64,000 nucleotides of DNA from Sipunculus nudus (GCA_026874595.1 CM049315.1:10912664-10976663); one strand, 5' to 3'; numbered from the stretch's first letter, positions 26,384 through 38,265 are shown. Notes: generated by a model not told the origin, from the sequence alone. Translations and numbers: made by a program.

Positions 26384-28387
26384 GACCCATGGGTCAATGT
26401 GCTCAGCCGAAGTTGACCTTGAACGTTAAAATATAAAATAAAAACAAAATGGAGATAAAATCTGAGAAGAAGTGGTAATATAGGCCATGATTGGTCGAAG
26501 AAACTGTTGCAAATAATATTTTTTGATCTTACCATGTGTTTCCTAATTTTAAGAATGTATGCAGTTTGTGAATAAAGATCTATATTATTACCATGACCAC
26601 TGATTTGCTTTTTGATAAGCTGTTGACAGTTCAGCAGTTTACACATTTGTTCAATTAGATTCTATTTTTTTATAAAACCAATTTGTTCTCTATTTTATCC
26701 AATGTTTACAGTTCCCATAACATTAACACTCCATAGGTGGAACGACTTGATGGTTGGTGTAACACCTCTGTATACATTTCATTATTTTATAAATGTTGTG
26801 CACTTGCAAATAAAACTATTGTCCAAAGTGCTCAGGTGCAGGGACAAAGTTGATGACAAGGGGGGGGGGGGGGGGGGTGATGAGGGGAGTAACAATTTCC
26901 ATTGAATATACTTCTTACAGGATATAAAATTTAAGTCAACTGTGTTTACAGAAAAAAAGGTTATTTATAATAATTAAATATTTAAAAACAGGTAAAAAAA
27001 TGGAAAAAGAATCAAATCACTTTAATTCCCATTCCATTGAAGCAGGAAAATAATGAACAAATGTTTGCACTAGATCTTCATCTTTTTAATAACATCAATT
27101 TTTTTTCAAGTTTATAAATTTTACTATGCATTCACCGTATAACATATATATCTGAATATCTAAGTTGATTCATAATTCACAAACTGCATCAAAAGTTATA
27201 GCTTATTTGGTCAGGTAACATCACAGTATGTACACAGATCTATTTTTATGATATATATTTCTTAAATTTGAAAAACAATAAAAAATTGAAAATAACACGA
27301 TTTAGAATTCACAATTTTAAGTTGCACCTTGACTTATCCATGATTTGGCTCACATATTATCCAAATTATGCCTACTGATGGGTTTAATTATATTTTAATT
27401 CGCTAAAATTATTTAAAAGGAGATGCCACATTACCACAACACGACATCAACTAGATTACTCTTTGAATGATTATTTCAAGAAAAATTTTGTACACTGGAA
27501 TGTAAACAGCTTCACAATTAAAGAAATACAGTTATTGCAATACACTAGGAGAGGGGGAGGGAGAGGTGCCATAAGAATAAATGTACACCTGTGACAGCTG
27601 GGGTGATCGACTAGCGTTGCATCACTGATAAGGTTACCCAGGCAGGGCTGATCCACCAGAAGTGGATCTTGACAATGCAAATCATTACAAAAGAGCCTCT
27701 GTAGAAAACTTCAGTAACTAGTATAATTTTTTTTTAAACTTTACTTTCAAATTTCAGGTTAAATTCTTATGTTTACCTGCTGTGAATATTAAATCAAATG
27801 TAAAAAAAAATGCAATGGTCAATGTTGGCAAAAATTTAAGGTACTAATTTTATATTTATGCCAATAACATAAAATTTAAAAAAAAATCTATTCTAATTTT
27901 AGGTATACAATTAAATTTTTATTGAATAAAGCCATATAACTGGAAAAAATGCTTTAGCTTCAACAATTATCATGTGAAGGGATTCAGCTTTCTTTCCCTA
28001 TTGTTTTACAAAGTGCATTATGTTTTGGCCCATAAGTTTCACAAATTATACGTCATACTGACCTAATTTCTGGCATGTACATAGGAACTATAGATAGAAA
28101 TAATTATAGTAAATATTAAGGAAAGGAAAGTGATATTAGGCAGTCCTGAAAGTGTTTAATAATAGGTTTTTAATTGAAAATTCAGGTTTTACCTTAATTT
28201 CTCGAAGGAACAAACCTGCAATGACCCAGTGTACGGTTTGGTAGGGGGTCTTGGGAACATCTAACAGTATGCTGAATTTTTTATTCGTTGGTCTGATGGT
28301 TTCAAAACATGCCAGTCTAAAAGGACAGGCTGACGGACAACGGACCATTACTGTAGCTCAGATTACTTGTAGTCAGCTGAGCTAAAA
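26384..28387 (+). repeat. ~2-kb interspersed repeat family B, full copy 1
   Basis: Starts with the perfect palindrome GACCCATGGGTC, followed by a GCTCAGC(C/T)GAAGTTGACC block, and ends with AGTCAGCTGAGCTAAAA. It aligns over its whole length with 42156-44177. Shared landmarks are the TTACCATGTGTTTCCTAA block, an internal G run (near 26862), a TTGCAATACAC block before a second G-rich tract, and the CTTAATTTCTCGAA to GACCCAGT block near the end. CAGCTGAGC-type words in opposite orientation near both ends suggest subterminal inverted repeats. No coding capacity is seen, so it may be a non-autonomous DNA element. Confidence 0.75.
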
Positions 28388-28766
28388 ATGTAACATAAAT
28401 ATGGTTACTTAATGCAGTTGAAAATCTTAATTGTAAACTTTGAAGTAATTTAACATAAATTACAATCCCACTTTTAAAATAAAATATCTCATTGATACAC
28501 TCAAATGCACAACAAGCTAAAATTTAACAAGAACTAGCATTGTATATTAATATTTGGTTCCCAAAGTCTTTGCAAACAAAATGGTCTTAAATCACAATAT
28601 GAAATGTTAAGTTTTGATGCCCAGGTGTCGACTGTAGTGGGCACTTTTGTATCATCTTTGCCAATGGCATACTTTTCTATAAACAAACATGTCTTTTGCA
28701 ACCTCTGAGCGTAATTGATGGCAAATACCCAAAGGTTGTGAACCATGCTGCCATGACCAGTGAAAA

Positions 28767-28865
28767 CTACTTTTCTGCCCCTTCAATAACAAGTTGCTCA
28801 TCCACTTTCAGCTGGAACTGGCCCTTGCCGTCTTCCTTGATGGTGGAGAAAGGTGATGTGACATC
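28767..28865 (-). CDS. Small gene exon 4 (last coding exon)
   Basis: Preceded by ttccattacag. It encodes DVTSPFSTIKEDGKGQFQLK, then VDEQLVIEGAEK and a TAG stop. The GC-richer, codon-like composition stands out from the AT-rich surroundings. It enters in phase 0, matching the phase-0 end of exon 3. Confidence 0.75.
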   Translation of the reverse strand, partial: DVTSPFSTIKEDGKGQFQLKVDEQLVIEGAEK

Positions 28866-31800
28866 CTGTAATGGAAATACCATAGAAATACTCAAGAGAA
28901 TTATCAAAATAGCCAATAAGTGATTGAAATTGATGCTCTTATAGCTGTAATTGTATGCTGCTTTATAATGTTTATTGTCAGTTACTTTAAATTATAATAC
29001 AGCTTTAGATTGAACAGAACGAACAAGGGACCTAGGGGTCCCAGAGCTCAGCTGAAACTGACTCTGAGAACAGTGGCATAATTTCCAAGTGATTGTGTTG
29101 ACTGTGCACCTTCATGGACTACATGAAAGTTGTGGGAGACTCATAATCACATATTTGTGAAAGTTTCAGTATTTCTACTAAGTGATTGGAATATGCATGT
29201 AAAAATACCCAGAGAACTTATAAAACCCTGTAAAGTATAGAATACTGGACATGGACCAAAATAAAATAATAAACATTAATTCATTAGCTGGTATAAAATG
29301 CTGTAAAAAATCAAATGAGCATAAACTAAATTTGACAAGCATGTTAAAACAAGCAAATTATGTAATAATTGCATTTGCACTGTGTAATAAATGACACTTT
29401 TGGCCTCGAATCTATATCTGGACATGTGTCCTGCATCACTTAAACTGTATACATTGCAGCTTCAGCAGGTCCACCACCCTATTTGTCACAACAGGTCACA
29501 AGCTGCTTTGTTTACCTTTTTGAATGCTCCATTGCGTAAGTTACTCATTATATAAATATATCCTTATTCATAGCAGCCTTCAGTGATGAAAACGTCTTCC
29601 ACAGATAACAGACGACTGTCACTCAGATTTATATTTAACATCTTAGTCACCCTTGGTGTCTACCTTATTCACTGAAGTCATCAAATCTGAGTTTGTTCAC
29701 AAAACTGGGGACCATGGGGGTTGATGCTCAGGTAAATTTGTCTATAAAAATATGATTATGAGCTTTTCAAAATATGGGTGCCAGATATATATATATATAT
29801 AGATAACTGTGATCAGTTTGAAGCCAACCTGTCTACCCATATTTGAGTTATCATTCATAAACTAATATATGAATGGATGAGTTCTGTGACTTTGAACTTT
29901 AACCTAGAGACCCGAAAATCAAGAGAAAACTTCCCCTATTGGCAAGTTTGAAATGGAAAGTTTGGCTCAAAATACATCCACAATCTTTTTAAAAGTGTAG
30001 GTCATGTGACCTTGACCTCATGTGTTAGAGATGAGTGAACTATAGGTCAAATTTGAAATCCATATCCAAACTGGAGTTATCACCAGGAAACAAATTTGAC
30101 AGACATACAGAAAGATGAACAGATGGACGGACAGGGTGATTAATATGGGGCATCTCCTTTCTCAAGCGGGGCCCTAATAAATACAAAAGGACACAGTTGA
30201 AACCACAGTTGCGAATCTGATAGTATCAACATAATTTGGCATTCTGAAAATAAAGGAAGAAATGCATAAAAAATACAGGTGGCACCATCAATCTTAGGAA
30301 CTGAAGAAACATTCCATGACCAATAAGCATGCAAAGAATCATGGAGATCAATGCATTAGTTATTCAGAAACTGGAGCTTTTGTATCAAATTTTTCATTAT
30401 TCTGGGGGGTATGTAAGAGTCCCATAGCTCAAAGGATATGGGTAACAGAGATCTAATTTCAGGTTTCTATGGAGATTTTTCATGGACCTCCCTGGATGTC
30501 AAATATAAGATTGTAGGTCCAGCAGTTACAATTTGTGCCTTATTCACGGACGGACAAAGAGTGTTTGTTATAGTTCATATGACTTTTAGTCAGCTGAGCT
30601 AAAAAAATGTAAAAATTATGAAAAATACAGGTTGTGCCACTAGTTTTAGGGAACTGACAAATCTAGTAGTTGTTAACATTCAAGGCAAGATTCATGGCAA
30701 TCCATGCATACATTATCAATATACTGGAGGTTTTCTATCAAATTTTCTATTATTGTAGGGGGGGGGGGGGGGTAACTGCTTGAAGGAAATAGGTTGCAGT
30801 GACTTATTTACATGTTTCCAAGAATATTTTTTATAAACCTACTTGGATTTTAAGTAACAAGTTTCCAAGATTAGCGGTTACATTTTGTGGCTGGACTGAC
30901 GACGGACAATGCGCCACTCTTATACCTAAGTTGACTTTCAGTCAGCTGAGCTAAAACCTGACCTGCATTGTCGGTCTTGTCCTTTTTTGCGGTGTTTCCT
31001 CATCTTTACTGGTCAAGTTCTTCCTCTTTTGCCCACTCTTTCCTCATCTCCCATACTTTGCTTTCGTGTGGCCAGCATCTGGAGTGTCAGTAAGTGGTAT
31101 TCTTATTGCTTTCATCGTGCTGGGAAGGGGTTCCTTCCAGGAATATAAATACTACACAGAAATCACTCATATAAATAATAATACTTGAACCGACTCTTCT
31201 AAATCCACCTTGTGCTAACATTTGTTTACCCTGCAGGTAATAATTCAAAATAAATAACAATTAACAAGTGAAAACAAAAACCATTCTAGTGTACCAACAG
31301 AAATATATTTGTGATTGCTTACAGTTATTATTTCCAACAACATCACTTACTTCAGGTATCAGATGGTCATTGTCATATTTCTTTTTTAGATATGTTTTAA
31401 AATTAAAATAATTCTAAACTATTGTACAGGCTACAACCCATTGATCTTAACAGAAAGTACTTACATATTTTCCTATATGAGGATACTGATGTAACAGGGC
31501 AGTCATTATTCTTTTATATCCTTTCCTGAATTGGCACCTGAAAAGATTAATATTTGATCATTAAAACATGCAACTCGAACAAAGAGGGAGTGTCTCCTGG
31601 TTCCTCTCTCCTTTTCGAGGTGAGCACCTTTATTCTTGACTGTACCACTTCTGTTTCCAGTAAAATTCTGAATCTGCCTATATATGATACCACACATATA
31701 TTACACTGGTAAGTAATTAAAATCAAGGGACCAAAGGGTCACTGTGTTCTGCTGAAGTTGAACTTGAAGGTAAAAATCTAAAATAATATCAAATGGAGAT

Positions 31801-34800
31801 AAAAGGGGAAAAGGCAATATAGTCCATGATGGGTTTGTATTTATGAGTAAGAAATTGTTGCAAATAATGTTCTGTGACCAAACCATGCATTTCCTAATGT
31901 TAAAATTGAAGCATGTGAGCAGGTTGTGAAAATAAGATGTGTATTATTACCAAGATCATTAGTTGGCCTTTTGATACACTGTTGAAAGTTCAATAGTTTT
32001 CACTTTTGTTCAATTTGATCTATTTTTTAATATATATCATTATTATGGGAGTTACAACATCTCTGTATTATTATAGTGTACATACCAGGGTTGGGACCAG
32101 GTACTTGTATCTGTACCTAGGTATATTCGAAAGTACCTGTACCTGTACCTATAGGCACTTTACAAAACTGCTGTACCGGTACCTGAACCTGTACCTGACC
32201 ATTTTTCAATACCTGTTCCTGTACCTAGGTACTGTCACATGTACCTGGACCCAACCCTGGTGTATATACATAGGATTTTCACTTAATTCTACAATGCTTA
32301 CAGAATAAAAAAGTTCATTTACAATTACTTAATATTTAAAATAGGAGAGAAAGACTTAGACACACAAAGCTGATAACAAAGAAGTTTTTTTTAGTCTCAG
32401 TGACCCATTTTGGTAGGAGATTCAGGGGACATCTAGCAGTATGCTGAGTTTTGGATTTGTAGGTCTAACGGTTTCAAAATGTGCAAGTCTAATGGACTGT
32501 AAACAGACGGAGAGACAGACAACAGAAAATGGACCACGACTAGATGACTAATAATCAGCTGAGCTTAAAATAACAAGTGACTGCATTGCCCTATAAGCTT
32601 TAAAACAATTTATTGTGTGTATGAGACTGATATGAGATATTGACATTGACATATTATTATGTATGTGTACCCATCTTCACTCGACATCAAATACATGGAG
32701 GGGGTGGTGAGGGGAGGGGGGGGGGGGTTGAGGTGTTGGAAATGTCAATGTCTCTCTGTTGAATGTTACCAACTTCACACATACGTGTGTACCTGTCTTC
32801 ACTCGACATCAAATACATGGAGTGTGTGGGTGTGTGTGTGTGGGGGGGGGGGGGGAATGAGGTGTTGGACAGTACTCTCTGACAAATGTGACTGGCCTCA
32901 CACACATAGGTATGTGTACCTGTCTTCACTCGACATCAAATACATGGAGTGTGTGTGTGGGGGGGGGGGGGGGGGGAGTGAGGTGTTGGACAGTACTCTC
33001 TGACAAATGTGACTGGCCTCACACACATAAGTATGTGTACCTGTCTTCACTCGACATCAAATACATGGAGTGTGTGTGTGTGTGTGTGTGGGGGGGGGGG
33101 GGGTGAGGTGTTGGACAGTACTCTCTGTCAAATGTGACTGGCCTCACACACATAAGTATGTGTACCTGTCTTCACTCGACATCAAATACATGGAGTGTGT
33201 GTGTGTGGGGGGGGGGGGGGGGGAGTGAGGTGTTGGACAGTACCCTCTGACAAATGTGACTGGCCTCACACACATAGGTATGTGTACCTGTCTTCACTCG
33301 ACATCAAATACATGGAGTGTGTGTGTATGGGGGGGGGGGGTGAGGTGTTGGACAGTACTCTCTGACAAATGTGACTGGCCTCACACACATAAGTATGTGT
33401 ACCTGTCTTCACTCGACATCAAATACATGGAGTGTGTGTGTGGGGGGGGGGGGGGGGGGGAGTGAGGTGTTGGACAGTACTCTCTGACAAATGTGACTGG
33501 CCTCACACACATAAGTATGTGTACCTGTCTTCACTCGACATCAAATACATGGAGTGTGTGTGTGTGGGGGGGGGGGGGGGGAGTGAGGTGTTGGACAGTA
33601 CCCTCTGACAAATGTGACTGGCCTCACACACATAGGTATGTGTACCTGTCTTCACTCGACATCAAATACATGGAGTGTGTGTGTATGGGGGGGGGTGAGG
33701 TGTTGGACAGTACTCTCTGACAAATGTGACTGGCCTCACACACATAAGTATGTGTACCTGTCTTCACTCGACATCAAATACATGGAGTGTGTGTGTGGGG
33801 GGGGGGGGGGGGGGGAGTGAGGTGTTGGACAGTACTCTCTGTCAAATGTGACTGGCCTCACACACATAGGTATGTGTACCTGTCTTCACTCGACATCAAA
33901 TACATGGAGTGTGTGTGTGTGGGGGGGGGGGGGGAGTGAGGTGTTGGACAGTACCCTCTGACAAATGTGACTGGCCTCACACACATAAGTATGTGTACCT
34001 GTCTTCACTCGACATCAAATACATGGAGTGTGTGTGTGTGGGGGGGGGGGGAGTGAGGTGTTGGACAGTACCCTCTGACAAATGTGACTGGCCTCACACA
34101 CATAGGTATGTGTACCTGTCTTCACTCGACATCAAATACATGGAGTGTGTGTGTATGGGGGGGGGGGGGGTGAGGTGTTGGACAGTACTCTCTGACAAAT
34201 GTGACTGGCCTAACACACATAAGTATGTGTACCTGTCTTCACTCGACATCAAATACATGGAGTGTGTGTGTGGGGGGGGGGGGGGGGGGGGAGTGAGGTG
34301 TTGGACAGTACTCTCTGTCAAATGTGACTGGCCTCACACACATAGGTATGTGTACCTGTCTTCACTCGACATCAAATACATGGAGTGTGTGTGTGTGGGG
34401 GGGGGGGGGGGAGTGAGGTGTTGGACAGTACCCTCTGACAAATGTGACTGGCCTCACACACATAGTAATGTGTACCTGTCTTCACTCGACATCAAATACA
34501 TGGAGTGTGTGTGTGTGGGGGGGGGGGGGGAGTGAGGTGTTGGACAGTACTCTCTGTCAAATGTGACTGGCCTCACACACATAAGTATGTGTACCTGTCT
34601 TCACTCGACATCAAATACATGGAGTGTGTGTGTGGGGGGGGGGGGGGGAGTGAGGTGTTGGACAGTACTCTCTGTCAAATGTGACTGGCCTCACACACAT
34701 AGGTATGTGTACCTGTCTTCACTCGACATTAAATACATGGAGTGTGTGTGTGGGGGGGGGGGGGGGGGGGAGTGAGGTGTTGGACAGTACTCTCTGTCAA

Positions 34801-36992
34801 ATGTGACTGGCCTCACACACATAGGTATGTGTACCTGTCTTCACTCGACATCAAATACATGGAGTGTGTGTGTGTGGGGGGGGGGGGGAGTGAGGTGTTG
34901 GACAGTACTCTCTATCAAATGGAGGGGGATGGTGAGGGGAGGGGGGTTTGAGGTGTTGGACAATACTTTCTGTCAAATGTGACTAGCCTCACACACAAAG
35001 GTGTGTGTACCTGTATTCACTCCACATCAAAAACATGGTGTGGGGGTTCAAGGTGTTGGACAGTACTCTCTGTCAAATGTGACTGGCCTCACACACATAG
35101 GTGTGTTTACCTGTCTTCACTCGACATCAAATACATGGATAGTGTGTGTGTGGGGGGGGGGGGGTGAGGTGTTGGACAGTACTCTCTATCAAATGGAGGG
35201 GGACGGTGAGGGGAGGGGGGTTTGAGGTGTTGGACAGTACTTTCTGTCAAATGTGACTGGCCTCACTCACATAGGTGTGTGTACCTTTCTTCACTCGACA
35301 TCAAATACATGGAGTGTGGGGGGGGGGGGGGGAGTGAGGTGTTGGACAGTACTCTCTATCAAATCTATCAAATGGAGGGGGATAGTGAGGGAAGGGGGGT
35401 TTGAGGTGTTGGACAGTACTCTCTGTCAAATGTGACTGGCCTCACACACATAGGTGTGTGTACCTGTCTTCACTCGACATCAAATACATGGAGTGGTTGG
35501 GGGGGGGGGGGGGTTGAAGTGTTGGACAGTGCTTTCTGCTTATGTGACTTTCTTCACACGGGTAGGTGTATATACTATCTTTTCCTACTAATAAATTAGT
35601 ACTATGAGGATGGGGAGATAGTACTCTCTGTCAGATATTACTTTATTAGTTCAAACATGTATGCATGTACCAGTACTTGGAAGAAGAGTGATGGGTTGGA
35701 CATTCAATATTACTCTCTCACAGATAGATACATTTATACATAAAGAAGGTTGCTATACCAAACTCACAACAAGGCCCATAGATGTGTATCAAATCGAATT
35801 ATTTTTTTATTATAATGATACCTTAAAAGTGCTCAGTATAGTACTGTACATATTTTGTGATAGATAATTAAAATTTAATTGAAGAACTTACAAACTGTTG
35901 AATTAGCAGGAGGCACATAACAGTTGTAATTTTCAAATTCAACAAGTTGTCAAAGAAAAAATGCATGGATGTTCTGTTTTATTTTACTTTTTATGCTGGA
36001 AGTTGATCATTGGTCCAAGTATGTGAAAATATTAATAAAGGTTGCTGTCTGGCCTTTATAAATTATATAAACTGTTGTAAGCTTTTAATCATATCATATA
36101 TGTACAGAGGCTACATCATAATGGTATTGTATATATGTATGGAAGAGGTAGGTGAGAAATCACCATTGCAAACTAATTTTTATATTGAGGCATTATGAAA
36201 TACACTGCTGACAAGGCTCTAAAATGGATACTCCTTTTCAAAATCAGCTGGGTATAATTAAAAAACAAAGTGAGTTGACAATGTAAATTCTAATTTAAAA
36301 AAAAAAATAATTTTGAGTTTACCAGCACATGCAATGGAATATATGTACAAAAGTAATTTTTGTATTTTTTTGTAAATCTTAAAGGTTAAATCATTTTTTT
36401 TAAATATGTTGTCTTATAACACCACTTAATATAATCCAATAGAACATAAAATAATTTATCGAAGACATGAACATTCATTAATGTTACTGTTCCTATGTAA
36501 GGACTCAGCATTTTATTTATTCTTTTGTTAACTGTATTCTGTAACTATATAAATATTAAATATATGTGGCCTGGATGACATCCCAGGCATCTGATTTGGA
36601 CTGAACAATATTGTCAATAATAATAATACAACAAAAAATATAATCCGTACATAGCGAAAATGCCCAGTTATGTAATAAGTAAATAAACATGCATGTGTCT
36701 GCTAATAACTTGTACCCAGTATACGTATAACTTGGACACAACACGTTTTGGGATGCAAATGTCGTTTGTTTACATCCCGGGGACGACGGGGGGGGGGGGG
36801 GGCGGTAGCGCTGTTAAAGACCGGCTGAGTAATGCTTTTCAAAGTCGTGTTGCTCCTTGATTCTAATGCAATGCGGATTTTTACATCCGGCAGACCATAT
36901 AGGAATCGTCCTTTGTAGGTGAAATCCGTTAAAAAGCCTTTTCATCGCGAAAACATACCAAGCCACCTGCTTTTGTCTTACCGGGCCGCCAT
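28767..36992 (-). CDS. Small four-exon gene, 81-residue protein of unknown family
   Basis: Not assigned to a family. Four minus-strand segments join with perfect phase and canonical GT-AG junctions: 36992-36982 (ATGGCGGCCCG|gtaag), 31537-31465 (cag|...|gtaagtac), 31413-31351 (tttag|...|gtaagt) and 28865-28767 (acag|...TAG). Together they give 246 nt, 82 codons including stop. The product is basic at the N terminus (MAARCQFRKGYKRIM), then YPHIGKYNYFNFKTYLKKKY, and ends with an acidic, soluble stretch that finishes VIEGAEK. No membrane segment. A short basic start with aromatic/basic helices recalls small mitochondrial assembly proteins (LYR-like or UQCC2-like), but that resemblance is weak. 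The start codon lies within AAGATGGCGGC, a YY1-type motif common at housekeeping starts. Intron 1 is 5.4 kb and full of repeats. Confidence 0.7.
29870..30178 (+). repeat. Interspersed repeat with TGACCTTGACC and GACGGACAGGG blocks
   Basis: Contains AGGTCATGTGACCTTGACCTC, then a stepped GACAGACAT...GATGGACGGACAGGG block, and ends near GGCATCTCC...AAGCGGGGCCCTAAT. This end block is characteristic of an invertebrate interspersed repeat. There is no second copy in the window, so the boundaries are approximate. Confidence 0.4.
30250..30956 (+). repeat. Two more units of the ~330-bp repeat
   Basis: Two units spaced by about 350 bp, both matching the 11650-13068 units: CTGGAGCTTTTGTATCAAA, ATTATTCTGGGGGG, and ends GTCAGCTGAGCTAAA at 30590-30603 and 30942-30956. 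They lie in intron 3 of the small gene. Confidence 0.75.
31351..31413 (-). CDS. Small gene exon 3
   Basis: 63 nt, preceded by atagtttag and followed by gtaagtgatg. It encodes NYFNFKTYLKKKYDNDHLIP followed by E, and starts and ends in phase 0. Confidence 0.7.
31465..31537 (-). CDS. Small gene exon 2
   Basis: 73 nt, preceded by aatcttttcag and followed by gtaagtac. Its first base completes the CGG codon begun in exon 1. It encodes RCQFRKGYKRIMTALLHQYP followed by HIGKY. Confidence 0.75.
31729..32570 (+). repeat. Family B repeat, internally deleted copy with nested MITE
   Basis: Begins GACCAAAGGGTC and aligns with the first ~550 bp of the copy at 42156, then jumps after AAAGCTGATAAC to the terminal GTGACCCA...TCAGCTGAGC block. 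About 1.3 kb of the interior is missing. A 174-bp palindromic-ended element is inserted at 32086-32259. The whole lies in intron 1 of the small gene. Confidence 0.7.
32086..32259. mobile_element. 174-bp MITE with CAGGGTTGGG terminal inverted repeats
   Basis: The left end reads CAGGGTTGGGACCAGGTAC and the right end is its reverse complement with one change (GTACCTGGACCCAACCCTG). The interior is built of short GTACCTGTACCT-like words. It is flanked by GTGTACATAC and GTGTATATAC, a 10-base direct repeat with one mismatch. The homologous family B copy near 42598-42615 has a single uninterrupted GTGTATACATA, i.e. the empty site. The termini look hAT-like, although hAT duplications are normally 8 bp. 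Confidence 0.75.
32650..35520. repeat. ~120-bp G-run minisatellite, about 23 copies
   Basis: The unit has a TGTCTTCACTCGACATCAAA block, TACATGGAG, (TG)3-8, a run of 8-21 G, GTGAGGTGTTGGACAGTAC and a GTGACTGGCCTCACACACATA block. Unit length varies from about 114 to 126 bp, mainly with the G run; the 3' units from 34915 are more divergent and longer. The cysteine/glycine-rich open frames of up to 208 codons on the plus strand and the proline-rich ones on the minus strand come from the repeat. It lies in intron 1 of the small gene, so the transcript would carry the C-run strand. Confidence 0.95.
36982..36992 (-). CDS. Small gene exon 1 (11 coding bases)
   Basis: ATGGCGGCCCG followed by gtaagac. 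The phase (two bases of an Arg codon) fits exon 2 exactly. The region 36780-37330 is richer in CpG than its surroundings, as expected of a housekeeping promoter. The ATG choice is supported by the YY1-type context and the absence of another in-frame start. Confidence 0.65.
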
Positions 36993-36995
36993 CTT
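36985..36995 (-). promoter_or_regulatory. YY1-type motif overlapping the start codon
   Basis: On the minus strand the sequence AAGATGGCGGC overlaps the start codon of the small gene. A second GCATGGCGGCG-like site lies at about 37014-37024. YY1-type AAnATGGCGGC sites at start codons are common in TATA-less housekeeping genes. This is inference from the motif alone. Confidence 0.45.
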
Positions 36996-37406
36996 GAAAA
37001 TCCCACTGCACTAGACGCCGCCATGCGCCTAACATTCCACGGCGTAAAACTAAATGTAGATGTGCCAAGTTGTTTCACCTGTTTACAAGCAATTGCCATG
37101 ATCATCATGATACAAAACTGACTTACCTGAAAGCTTGAATTTCTGAGAGTGACGGATTCTCTGCATAAAAATAGTGATTTCCTGTCGGTCTTTCTGACAC
37201 CTCATGTCACTGGTGAAGCCGCCAAGAAGATACACGTCACGCGTGACGTGTTCAGTCAAACGCCGGCAGTGCACCCTCGCGTTAATATAACGAATTAATG
37301 ACACACTCGCGGGAAAGGGGTTTTTACGGGAAATACATAAAACAAAACCCATTTACAAGAGGCTACGGGTGAGGGAAGAAAGAACAACCCGTTTATCTAG
37401 AAACAA

Positions 37407-37439
37407 CCGTTTTATAAAACCCTTTCTTCTTACAGTGTA
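37407..37439 (-). repeat. Right member of the distant inverted-repeat pair
   Basis: The reverse complement begins TACACTGTAAGAAGAAAGGG. It matches the 25218-25250 terminus and is followed on the plus strand by TATAAC. It lies about 445 bp upstream of the small gene's start codon. Confidence 0.5.
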
Positions 37440-38225
37440 TATAACCCCTACAGATCTGGATTAAGTCTCGTGAATTAATAGGCTCTCAACCTACTAGGCT
37501 AACTATACATTTGTACATACTATCCAGATGATGACATGCATAAGGTCCATGTCATACAAAATCTACCAGATTTGTTTATCGTATAATTGTTTCAAATATC
37601 CGTATATAAAAAAACGGATATGAACAGCTTTATATCTTGTACACAATTTGAGGAGCCGGGGCTTTGTTTCAGTTATATTCTACATTTCATTTTTTCCTTC
37701 CTATGATTTAACATAATATGTTTTTGTATCAAGAAGCCTTGAAATGCTTACCGCTAATCCACGCCTACAAAAGAAAGATGTCTGCCATAACAACCATATA
37801 CACTTATCAGTGGCTTTTCTGAGGGAGAATGAAGCCATAGGTTGACGTTTCAAAACAAGGCTTTATTTTGTGAAACCTTAACTTAGTATGAGTTCAACCT
37901 GTATATAAATTGCCCGGCTATGTTAAGTAACCCACAGAGCTATATATACCGGATTTCGTTGAATCTTGTTTTGGATTGTCGTCATACTGGAACACTACAA
38001 GGTTAATACAATTTATATGAATCAAAAGCCGAGATATAAAAAAATATGAGACATGTGACTAGCACTGGGGTCACGTGGGCCACTTCCCCCATCAGCCGGC
38101 ACAGCAAACGGCAAATGAGATAAAGTCTCACGAGTTTTGAAAAAAAAAATTAAAGAAAAAACTTTTACCTTTGCATTTGTAATAATTATCATGCTACCAT
38201 ACTGATCATTTTATTCTAGAAAGTC

Positions 38226-38265
<40 letters not shown>

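Noticed and set aside
31044-31133. Alternative phase-0 exon of the small gene after exon 3
   Set aside because: An in-frame segment follows a tggaag acceptor and ends in TGA after 29 codons, but the acceptor is poor. Skipping it gives a clean join to exon 4. Kept only as a possible alternative end.
32659-35435. Cysteine/glycine-rich protein genes of up to 208 codons
   Set aside because: All frames come from the ~120-bp minisatellite and shift with G-run length.
36814-37068. 84-codon frame covering the small gene's first exon
   Set aside because: It runs through the donor site and promoter region in a different frame from ATGGCGGCCCG and has no family resemblance.
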